Below, piece after piece: positions 22,201 through 31,830 of a DNA stretch of 64,000 nt (position 1 is its first letter; the number at the start of each line of letters is the position of its first letter). A program made the translations under genes and the position numbers. The stretch comes from Avena insularis (Eukaryota > Streptophyta > Magnoliopsida > Poales > Poaceae), in assembly GCA_023614405.1 (NCBI GenBank), contig CM042697.1:468268744-468332743 (forward strand), written 5' to 3'. The notes under the pieces are model-generated. The model had not been told where the DNA came from. It made no database searches and was given only the letters and a program-made list of their open reading frames with translations.

Positions 22201-23165
22201 CACCTATGGAACAGGATGCAAAGCAGAGAACGGAGAAGTCAGTGACTTTCCCGGGATATCTTCTCCAGCCTTGAACTTCAGCAGCGGACGAAGGACACCG
22301 TCGAGATCTCCCCTGGATAATTCTTCAGCCGAAACCCTCGTCAGGTCATGATGACCAGCATAAAGGAACATCAGGTGCGCCCTAGCCTGGAGCGGTTGCA
22401 CCCGACGTTTGAGGAATGTGCGGATGATATCCACGCCGTTCACCTCCTTACCAGGAATCAGCTGGAGATCCTCCACCCGATGATAGAGAGACTCTATCTC
22501 CGCTACCTCGCCATCCAAGATCTAGTTCTTCCAGGACCTCTTCGGCTCAATCTTTTGGGAGGGGTCAAAAGGAACAAGACCAAAATCTTGCCCAGCCACC
22601 GTGGAGTCGCGGATGTAAAACCATCGCCTCCGCCAGTACTGGATAGATAAGGACATGGAAAAAGAGAACAAAAGCAGATTGGGTTTGAGGGAGATGATGC
22701 AACCCCCAATGGGATAAACACCATCCGAACCAGATTGCCTCTTCACAGAATAGAGTTTCCGGAAGAGGCCAAAGTGCGGCTCGATACCAAGCCAGCACTC
22801 GCAGAAATTGATAAAACAAGCAATGTGAAGAAGGGGATTAGGGGAAAGATGATGCAGTTGGACGCCGTAAAGAAAAAGCAGTCCACGAAGGAAGTCGTGT
22901 ACTGGGAAGGAAAAGCCCCGAAGAACGAAAGCGAGGAACATAACCCGAAACCCAGCGGGGGGACAGGGGATTACCTTGTTGCCTGGGAGCTTGACGCCTC
23001 CCTATCCTGCGGGATCAAGCCCCGCTCACGAAGCTTGCGGAGATCACTCTCCCGCATCTCCGATCGCCGCCAGCCACCGTCGGTGACACGAGTAGCGGCA
23101 ACACTCTTCTTGCCTCCAGCAACGCTGGTACCAACCACAGAAGAAGACTTCTTCGGTTTCCCCAT
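19295..23165 (-). pseudogene. Antisense gene of the Gypsy element (putative gypsy-type transposon domain)
   Basis: Minus-strand ORFs form one series. 23165-22971 starts with an ATG and ends in a basic SEMRESDLRKLRERGL segment. 22941-22522 encodes FPVHDFLRGLLFLYGVQLHH, LHIACFINFCECWLGIEPH and WFYIRDS, typical of the plant putative gypsy-type transposon domain (PF04195). 22518-22204 continues with KEVNGVDIIRTFLKRRVQPL. 22188-21742 is acidic and Ser-rich; 21347-20751 is a Glu/Ala-rich coiled coil; 20700-20263, 20047-19733 and 19726-19295 finish the protein. Gaps between ORFs look like introns. Such antisense ORFs recur in grass Gypsy families; their function is unknown. Confidence 0.65.
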
Positions 23166-23639
23166 TGCGATGCGGATACGCTAGCGGCAAGAACGTAGGA
23201 TGGAAGAAGGAAATGTCCAAAGATATTCCAGCGCGCAGCAAGAAATCTCAGAGAAGATTGGAGCAGTGAAGCAAGAATGACTGCGGTGGAAATGGACTAA
23301 TTTTTTCCCAAAGATTATAAGGGCAAAGACGACGCACGACAACCGTCCATCAAGAAGACCTAATGCCAATGGCAAGATCTGACCGTACACGTGTCAGCAT
23401 AGCAGCGAACCGTTGCTAACACGCCGTCCACTACGCGTGGAAATTGAGGCGACGCCGTAATTATCTCCACGCCGCGCGTGACCGTGACCGGTCAATTCAA
23501 TGTCAGAAGCTGGGACCCATGTTCGTCCAGTCACGTCATCTCTGGCGCAGCAGGCGTTTGAGGTCACCGATCATCAGCACTGATGTCATCAAAAGCTATA
23601 CTAGCAAAAGCCGCAATTCTTCGGCTGCAAAGCTAATAG

Positions 23640-24474
23640 TACTCACTCGAATCTACGATTCGACTAACTACTCGGGGGCTACTCCTATCAGGAGCGCTGG
23701 CCGCGCACCCAAAAATAAACAAAAACTACAACACTGAACCACTTCTTCGAGTCCTACGTCGAGTCTGCGACTTCACTACGGACTCGGGGGCTACTCTCAT
23801 AGGGAGCATGGATTCAAGCATCCGAAAAATTTGTGTCCTACGGACCTGAAGTTGGACAATGGCAAAATTAAAGTCTCGCCGAGTTCACGACTAATGACAC
23901 TTCGGGTTACTCCCATAGGGAGCGCTGTTCGCGCACCCTATGAATTCTTCGACTGCGATCTTTCGGATCGTCTTGCAAAAAAATTCGGCAACTCTGCCCC
24001 ATTTAATGCTAAGTGAGCAACGTCCTATTTGGCCACCCGAAACACCTCCGCGGTGATAAACATTCGAATGCTGTGTCTGCGATACAAAGATAAGACCTAC
24101 AGATATCATCCGATGGCCTGGTAACGCACCTGACTGTGCTCTGCTAGTAAGAATCCATGCCAATAGGTGCGATGAAAAATTTCGACGGACGCGTTGGGTA
24201 CATCATTTAAATTCACTGGAATTCCACTCTTGTAAGGCCTCCGCGGCTTGAGTCGAATTACGCCAGCATATGTTCCGGGTTCGAGTCGAGGGACTCGAAC
24301 CTGAAGAAGATCGTGTTGTTTTGTCCTAAGACAGTTAACTGACCCTGATCCGTCGGGAGATTCAGACACACGCATCAACAATCCCTACACGTTCTCTTGA
24401 AAGACAGAGTTGCACCCGAAGGATTTAAGAGTCCTCAGCCGAATCTACGATTCGATTGAACACTCGGGGGCTAC
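23640..24474 (+). repeat. PPT-like ACTCGGGGGCTAC repeats and Gypsy polypurine tract
   Basis: ACTCGGGGGCTAC, the tract that directly precedes the 3' LTR (24462-24474), recurs near 23669 and 23774, with related CTCGGGGGCT at 19092, 21256, 21313 and 21370. After two of the upstream copies the text continues CTC.TA.GGAGC, so the surrounding block is itself tandemly repeated. Confidence 0.6.
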
Positions 24475-24970
24475 TGACATGGTTATACACCGTGGGTACA
24501 CGACCTCAGCATACCTAGTCCAGCCCAAGGAAGGCCCACGGCAAATATATGCCGGCCCATGAAGACTTTCGGGTGGCCAAGGCCCATGACGCCTTCGGAT
24601 CCTTGGAGAGCAAGACTAGAGTAGATAGAAAAATCAAAGGGGTAAACCCTAAAATCTGTAACCGACTCGGTCTGTGCCTGGGACCTGCCTAACTCTATAT
24701 AAAGTCTAGGAGGGTAAGACCTAGATCCCTGACCTCATACTTTCGCATAGACACCTCCACGCCAGATTACATCTGCGCACCCCTGTAACCTTCGGTTCTA
24801 CCATAATCAAGAGCGCAAGCGTGAGTAGGGTTTTCTCCTGGGCCTGAACTCAGGAAAACCTCGTGTCCCCGTGTTGCTTGTTTGCTAACCGTTCCGCGAT
24901 CTCCAGCATCCCCATCTTCTCCAAAACCCAAGTCCATAACAATGGGCATTAACGAGTCGAAACCTCGTCA
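24475..24970 (+). repeat. Gypsy 3' LTR
   Basis: 496 bp, homologous end to end with 12293-12793, with the same TG...CA termini and TATA box (24696-24703). Confidence 0.93.
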
Positions 24971-25794
24971 CTTGTAATTCACAAACTCAGCCCAGAATGA
25001 TTCTATCTTCTGAAACTGAATCTTCTTGAAATCTGGAGTCTTCTCTTTCACGACATAGTCAAGGTGCAATCTTTTCTTCCAGTTGGTGAAACACTGGGCC
25101 ATATTCTTCATAACCCACTCCCTGACCTTAGCCTCCATGGCTCACGCTTGTTCTAAGGCGTCCTCAACTGGATCCTCCACATTTGGATCCAGCTCTACCT
25201 TCGGTAGTTTGAAATTAACCATGAGCCTCTTCCACAGTAAATCTTTGGCCATGGTAGGGAGAAATAAAGACGTTCCCTATTCTTCCGCATCAGCAGGCCT
25301 ATTCCAATTTTGAATGGTGATCGGGGTGAAGTCCCTAACGATTACTCCGCATTGTGCCACAAATTTGCTTGCGACAACAAGGGGAGCCGTCGGTTTGCCG
25401 TCTTCACCGATATCTTCGATCCTGAACCTCTCATGGTCTTCCAACTTTTTGGTTGGCCCTCGTCCGCTCTTTTTAGTAGATTTATTCGATCCGGAGGGCT
25501 ATAATAAGAAAGATCGTCGTTACTATTTCTATATAGATAGCAGATGATTAATTAATGAATTAATTATATTACATGCACCTCGTCGGAGCGGTCGTCTTCT
25601 CGATGAGACAAGGCATCGCCTTCTCCCTCGCGGAAGGCATCACCTTCAACCTCAAACAAGTCGTCTCTTCCGGCAAAAAGAGGATCACCCTCACCAGAGT
25701 TGTTCAGAAACGTCGATACATCTAGATTTTCTTCCCCGCGGATCACACCTTGGATCAACTCTTCCTTTTCTTCGTCTCTGTCGTGTGGGTCCAT
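24971..25794 (-). pseudogene. Second CACTA gene, 5' part with intron 1
   Basis: The start codon at 25794 opens an acidic N-terminal exon (MDPHDRDEEKEELIQG...). A clean GT-AG intron of 80 bp spans 25578-25499. Splicing it joins SDE to PSGSNKSTKKSGRGPTKKLE with the frame preserved. The next exon continues with GEDGKPTAPLVVASKFVAQC, MAKDLLWKRLMVNFKLP and VREWVMKNMAQCFTNWKKR, matching the N-terminal region of CACTA second-ORF proteins. Two in-frame stops break it, at about 25279 (TAG after ADAEE) and about 25147 (TGA after EQA). The Gypsy insertion at 24971 cuts the exon, and the reading continues at 12292. Confidence 0.75.
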
Positions 25795-25859
25795 ATTTTC
25801 TGCATAGATGGAGAAACGGATAAGTCAAAGCGGCCAAGGGAGAATGTTAGGTACGGTGT

Positions 25860-25950
25860 TGAGAGATATAAACCCTAATTCGGAGAAACCCTAATATATA
25901 CATACACAATAATAAAAATGAATTTACAATATCAGAAACCCTAATTCGGA
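25860..25950. promoter_or_regulatory. Telo-box-like AAACCCTAA cluster upstream of the second CACTA gene
   Basis: AAACCCTAA occurs at 25870-25878, 25886-25894 and 25936-25944, 76-150 bp upstream of the minus-strand ATG at 25794. This motif (telo box) is frequent in plant promoters of growth-related genes. A regulatory role here is inference from position only; another copy lies near 26348. Confidence 0.35.
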
Positions 25951-27007
25951 GAAACCATCGGGCTCGGATCCTATCGCGAAGAACCAATACCGGAAAGAAA
26001 TGCGGCAATCAATGAACCCTCGGGTTCGGGATGCCCTGGCGAGGACACACCGGCTAACCCTAGGTGCAACATCGATTCAACTGGGGTCTATGACAACTAA
26101 TATCATGGCTAAGCATCTACAATACGATGGCTATCAAGAAATCTTCGATCTTCGATGGTGTTGACCTCGGTCTTTGATCTCGATCTCATATTCTACCGCG
26201 AAGAACCGAACGCCGGAAGAGAAGGGAACAATCAACACATGGCATTGATGCAATGATCAAACAAGAATGATGATATGACAAGTTAATTTGTATTGAAAAG
26301 TAACCCTAAAGCATGCTCGACAAATTAAACGGGGTTCCGAGGGGCGCAAACCCTAACTCGGGGAAACTCCGGAATCACCCATGAGGGGTTACTATGTTCT
26401 TCTAATCAAACTTGTCATTTAAGTTGCTTAACAATGCATGATTATAGCTTAAAGAGGTAGGTTTCATTTTTCTGGACATTTTTGTATATTATACATATTT
26501 TTCTGACTTACAAATAATAAGTTATTGATTTTACAATATTAAATCATTTTTTGGAATTTATTTAATCAATTTTAAAACATTTATGACCTCAGGCTGACGT
26601 CACCACATGCTGGGAAACATTTCTCACTCGATCTGGGGCTACTTACAGTCACTGATGTCTGGGCCCCATGGGTTATTATTATTTCTAGAAAAGAATTACA
26701 GGAATGATTTTAATAAAAAGAAAAGAGGATATATTGCCTCATGCTAATGTCAGAATGACATCAGCAATGGGGATCCTCGGGTTGGGCTCGAATCCGTCGA
26801 TTCGCTGCACGCGCGGGTTAGTGGGTAGGCTAGTTGGAAAGAGGAGATCAAGGCGGACCCAGTGGTGGCAGCGCCGCCCACTTGTGGTCATCGGAACAGT
26901 GCTCACGATGGCGGCGAGCGGTGGAGCTTGCTGGGACACGACGCGCGACGGCTACAGCAAGCAAGCAGGCAAACGGAGCTCGCCTTGAGCTTTATAAACT
27001 CACCAGG
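25951..27007. other. CACTA interior, non-coding
   Basis: No gene is supportable. 26400-26700 is AT-rich. 26760-27002 turns GC-rich and continues past the Copia insertion at 37642-37880, so that the two halves formed one GC-rich block before the insertion. Confidence 0.5.
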
Positions 27008-29285
27008 TGAAAGAACATGTGGGCCCCCATGTGTGGTTTTGGTAATAAATGACAATATTTATGGACTAATGTGTGTATTGAGTTGCACTTGTAGGTTTTG
27101 TCCATTGGAATCGCTTAGAGCTTGTGTCGGCTTCAAGGTCGATGAAATGAGAAGAAGATATGTTGTGCAAGCTCAAAATGCGCCATCTATAGAAGATCTC
27201 ATGTTTGATGCTTGCCATCCTCGGTGATCATGGATCGATGATGTGGAATCAAGAAAGGCGTTCCATCTTGAGAAGGGAAAGATCGTCTACATCAAGCTCA
27301 AGTGGAATGCTCAAGGCAAAGGTATAATCTTGATAGGTTTTCCCTTTTGCCGGTCTCATATTGTTAGTAGGAGACCGGGTTTAGGATAGATAGCCGTACT
27401 ATCAAGAGGGGCTCAAATGAGTAACTCATTCACTTTGTTCGGAGAGAGCTCAAACCTTTGCATATTTGCATCATCATATTTGGTTGTTATTTGGTCTTAT
27501 CCATTTGAGGATATAGAGCTTGTGGTAATCTCCATAACAAGCTCTTGTTCATCAAAATCGGATCTTCCGTTTGTATCATGTTGACATTTTGATCTTGGCG
27601 GCTTTTCGGTTTCTCACCAAGTAAGGTATCTCACATTATTATACATGATACATTCTCACTTGGTGATAACCAATATTTTCACCTTTAATAGGGTAGCTCA
27701 TGTCGTCCTTTTTCCAACGCAATTGGAATCGGGTCGATCGGAGTTACCAATCAAAAGTTATAGAGGTTTGAATTTTCCAAGGTACCAAAATACAGTAGTA
27801 CCGCATTTTAGTACCTAGCGCAGCAGTAGGTTTTGGCAAGTTGCCAAATGCCACTGCCCTCCTAGGTACCGAAATGCGGTAGTACCACATTTTAGTACCT
27901 AGCACGGCAAAAGGTTTTTGACAAGTTTCCAAAAGCCACTGCCGGGCTAGGTACCAAAAAGCGGTAGTACCGCATTTTAGTACCTAGCGCGGCAGAAGGT
28001 TTTTTACTTCGTCATTTGGATCTATACTCCCTTGATGTACTATGATGTTTCTTTGCATGATCTTGTAGAGGTTGTTGTCCTCTTCGAAACGAGCCCAAGA
28101 TCATCGAAATTGGAGTCCGGATGCAAAAGTTATGGCTGTTTTCATTCTTTGATGACCGGTAGTACCGAACCAGGATCCGGTAGTACCGCATTTTGGTACC
28201 GGGGAGCGCAAAGAAAAATGCGTTTGGCGCCTCAGGAACCCTAGGGAATGTTCGGTAGTGCCGGGAAAGTCCGGTAGTACCGGGAAAAAGTCCGGTAGTA
28301 TCGGGAATCACGTTTTTAGGCTGGAACGGTTGGATTTTGGAGGAACCTATATAAGGGGCCTTCTTCCCCAATGGTTCCTCAACCAATATTGCAAGTTTTC
28401 CCCTCCATTGTTGACCTTATTGAGCTTGCTTTCTCTCGATCCCTCCGATGATTCTTGCATATTCTTGAGGGATTTGAAAGAGGAGATCTAGATCTACAAT
28501 CCCACCAATCAATCTCTCCTCTAAGTGAGGGGAACATATTGGGATCTAGATCTTGGAGTCTTTTGTGGATTTCCTCCATTGTTCTTCCTCTCTTATTCAC
28601 CCATCAGCTTTTGTAGCTTTGGTGGAATTTGGGAGAGAAGGATTTGAACACCTTTGTGGTGTTCTTGCCATTTGCATTTGGTGCATCGGTTTGTGTTCTC
28701 CTCGGAGGATTTGGTTTGAGTTACTCATTGGAGCTTTTCCCTCTTGGGTTCTTGGAACCCTAGATGGTTCTGTGGCCTTGGTGGAGTTTGTTGGGAGCCT
28801 CCAATTAAGTTGTGGAGAAGTACCCAAACCTTGTGAGAGGTTCCGGTTGCCACCGACAAGTGCACCGATAGTGGAAGTGTGGATCGATCCCGTTGGGGTG
28901 AGATTCACCGGAGAATATGGGAGGCCTTTTGTGGCGTTGGTGGTTTGATACCACCCCCTCTCCAAACGAGACGTACTCCATGTTGGGAGGAACTCGGTAA
29001 AATATCTTTGTACCCGCGTGCCTCGGTTATCTCTATACCCGAGCTCTTTACTTATGCACTTTACATTGTGATAGCCTTCGTGCTTGAAGTAATATATATC
29101 TTGCTATCACTTTGTTGCTTGTATTGCTTAGCATAAGTTGTTGGTGCACATAGGTGAACCTTAGTTGTTCTAGGTTGTGCTTAACAAAGTAAACACTAGT
29201 TTTATTCCGCCTTTGTTGAGCCACTCTAGGAAAAGTTTTAATCGCCTATTCACCCCCCCCTCTAGGCGACATCCGTATCCTTTCT
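27008..29285 (+). repeat. Copia-like 5' LTR
   Basis: 2278 bp. It contains three tandem copies of a ~90-bp unit (about 27776-28005, GGTAGTACCGCATTTTAGTA... with CGGCAGAAGG), many GGTAGTACC motifs (28150-28310) and a TATA box at 28348-28355. It ends TATCCTTTCT where the 3' LTR has TATCCTTTCA. Confidence 0.9.
28348..28355 (+). promoter_or_regulatory. TATA box of the Copia-like LTR
   Basis: TATATAAG inside CCTATATAAGGGGCC. The same box lies at 36702-36709 in the 3' LTR. It follows the GGTAGTACC-rich block, which would therefore be part of U3. Confidence 0.6.
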
Positions 29286-29287
29286 AT

Positions 29288-29300
29288 TGGTATCAGAGCC
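29288..29300 (+). other. Copia-like primer-binding site
   Basis: TGGTATCAGAGCC lies two bases after the LTR and complements the 3' end of initiator tRNA-Met, the standard Copia primer. Confidence 0.9.
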
Positions 29301-29339
29301 CAGTCTCTCATTTTAGGCTTCACCGCCTTGAGAGTAAAT

Positions 29340-31751
29340 ATGTCGGCTAGAGGATTTGTGCATAATGATATGTTCATATTCGATGGCACAAATTATGATA
29401 TATGGAAAAATCGTATGCTCATTCATTTTCAGGACATGGACCCAAATTTGGAGCGTATTGTAGATATGGGTTTTTCTCCTCCTATGGATTTCAAAAATCT
29501 ATCTTGTGAGGATGAGAAAAACTTATATCTCGATGCTCAATCTTCTAATGTGCTTGTTAATTCTTTGAGCTATGTAGTTACCTCTTCAATCATTCCTTTT
29601 TGGAGCGCTCATGAGTTATGGACAAAACTTCAAGATAAATATGTTGTGTCCAATATTGTTGAGGATGATTGTGTTGCTTCCACTTCCGGTCGAGATGAGT
29701 TCTCATCCTCTACCACTTCACCAACATGTGACTTTTAACAAGGTAATGATATGGTAAGTGGTGATAGAAATTGCAATTTGGATAGTGTGCTTACTATTTG
29801 TAATCCCTCATCTATATCTAGTTGCAATGATCTATCTTTGGAGCTTAACACTTCTAGCACTACAAACCTCTTACATGCTTGTGTTAATAGTCCTTGCATA
29901 TCATGTAGAAATGACTTGAATAAATCTCATGATGATATGCTTGTGTTGTCTTGTTGCCATGATAAAAATGCTTCTATTTCCCCTAGTGCTTGTGTTGCTA
30001 ACCATGTAGAGGAAAATGAAGATTCTATGGGCCAAGACAAGGTTTTGAATAGAGTTACAAGTGCAATCTCATCATTACCTTCCTCCGGTTCTCACATATG
30101 CCTTATGGCTAAGGGAACAAAGGTAACCGCTTTGGATCCCATTGTATCTCATGATGATGATGATGATGAGGTTGAGATTGATAATGATGATTATCGAGGT
30201 AAGTATGATATTACCTCTATTAAGAAAATGGGAGAGGTTGTCTATAGTTCTCTCTACAAAAATAAAATTGCTTCCTCCAACCTTCTTGAAATCTTGAATT
30301 ATGCTATAGAAGGCAATGATCTTATTGAGAAGCAAGAAAACATAATTGATGAAAAGTTTGCACTTGAGCGTGAATATGCTAATGAACTTGCTCAAGTAAA
30401 GGACTCCCTTGAAGAATAACAAACCACCAAAGAATCTCTTGAGGAGACTTTTACTCTAGAATTATCTAGAGTAAAGGAATACCATGATAGAGAACTTGCA
30501 GTGGCTAACTCCTTCAAGATTAAAAATGATGATCTTGAAGTTGCTTATGCTAAACTTGTTGAGGATTTTAAGCACATCGAAAATGGCTCTCGGGTCGTTA
30601 AGAGGGAGCTCATCAAACTCACCGAGTCACAGGAGCAACTTAAAACTTCATATTTAAAAGAGCTTGACAAGTTGCCCTCACCTCTTGCTAATAATAATGA
30701 TGCTTGTGCTACTAACTCTATTTCTTGTGAAGCATTTATTTTGAAGGAGAATGTTGAGCTAAAGGCTCAACTTGCTTTGCTAACTAGCAACTATGGGAAA
30801 TTATAAGAAAGTCATGTTAAGCTCTCGAGCTCGCATGAGGATCTTTTAGTCTCCCATGGTAGGCTAAAGTTAGCTCATGAGGCCATCATGTCAAAGGTAA
30901 CATCTAGTGGGCCTCGTGTGGACATTAGCACTATATCTACTTCAAATGTTATATTGCCATGTGCTAGTCCTTTTAATTCCTCTCACAACCATGCTATATC
31001 TCGTGATTAATTACATTCCATGCCTTGTTGCTCTAACAATGTAGCATCTACTTCCTCTAGTACTTTTGTTGAAACTAACCATGTAGAGGAAATCAAAGAG
31101 CTAAAGGCTCAAGTCACTTATTTGAAGAATGACTTGAAAAAGGGTCATCAAGGGAAGGCCGCACTCAACAAAATCTTGAGTGTGCAAAAATTCCCCAATG
31201 ACAAGAGTGGGATTGGATTCAACTCCAATGTCAAGAACAAGTCCACTATCAAATTGAAGCACAAGGACAACAAGAAGAATGGCCAAGATCAAGTCAGGAA
31301 TCCGGCCAACATTGTTTGCTTAAAGTGCAAGGAAGAAGGGCACCATGTTAGATCTTGCCCGTTGAAGAAAAAGCCTCTTAGTGTGAAGCAACAAGGGAAG
31401 CAGCCTCAAGCTCCACCTCAAGTCATCGACGGGCCTCTTCCTAAGAGGACTACTCAAGCTCTTCCTCGAGTCGTGGTTTCACCTAAGAAGAAAGATGGCA
31501 AGAGAAGAACTTGCTACATATGTCGTGCAAAGGGGCACATTTCTTCCTCATGCACTATTGGTATCTCCTCATCCAACCCTATCACTATTGATGATGCTTA
31601 TTATCTTTGTAAGGCTGAGGTTGGCAATGTGTTTGCCAAGTTTGTTGGTGCTTAATGTGGTTTCAAGAAAAGAACCATTTGGGTTGCCAAGCCTATTGTG
31701 ACTAACTTCTTAGGACCCAACTTGTTTGGGGACCAACAAGCCAAAACTTGA
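29340..31751 (+). pseudogene. gag: Copia/Sirevirus-like gag with five in-frame TAA codons
   Basis: One reading frame is open from the ATG at 29340 to TGA at about 31749, apart from TAA at 29736, 30417, 30804, 31008 and 31653. There are no frameshifts. The N-terminus (FDGTNYDIWKNRMLIHFQ) is the Copia-type gag domain. The middle is a long Lys/Glu-rich coiled-coil-like region. Two zinc knuckles follow: CLKCKEEGHHVRSC from 31317 and CYICRAKGHISSSC from 31512. The end (IWVAKPIVTNFLGPN) resembles the gag-pol junction of Sireviruses. Each TAA can be explained by CAA to TAA. The product would have been the capsid/nucleocapsid protein. Confidence 0.8.
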
Positions 31752-31830
31752 TCATTGGGTTGCCAAGCCTATTGTGACTAACTTCTTAGGACCCAACTTG
31801 TTTGGGGACCAACAAGCCAAAACTTGATCA
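31679..31830 (+). repeat. 76-bp tandem duplication at the gag 3' end
   Basis: Two nearly identical 76-bp units (31679-31754 and 31755-31830) begin TTGGGTTGCCAAGCC and end AAAACTTGATCA. They cover the peptide at the gag-pol junction; pol coding sequence is missing directly after them. Confidence 0.9.

Larger units (their letters stand above)
12293..24970 (+). mobile_element. Complete Gypsy LTR retrotransposon, 12.7 kb
   Basis: Two LTRs (12293-12793 and 24475-24970) start TGACATGG and end CCTCGTCA. The 5-bp target duplication CTTGT is perfect (12288-12292 and 24971-24975). A primer-binding site follows the left LTR and a purine tract precedes the right. Coding order is gag, protease, reverse transcriptase, RNase H, integrase, which is the Ty3/Gypsy order. 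A set of antisense ORFs fills the 5 kb between integrase and the 3' LTR. A hand count gives roughly 30-35 LTR differences over 500 bp (about 93% identity), so the insertion is moderately old. It lies inside the second CACTA gene. Confidence 0.95.

Noticed and set aside
24270..24305. GGTTCGAGTC as part of a tRNA gene
   Set aside because: No A box, acceptor stem or anticodon arm can be drawn; it forms a simple hairpin instead.
28553..28965. LTR-encoded ORFs on both strands (also 36972-37318)
   Set aside because: They are repeated only because the LTR is repeated; no domain, and overlapping in opposite strands.
30075..30422. Hydrophobic minus-strand ORF opposite the Copia-like gag
   Set aside because: It is a shadow of the Lys/Glu-rich gag coding sequence.
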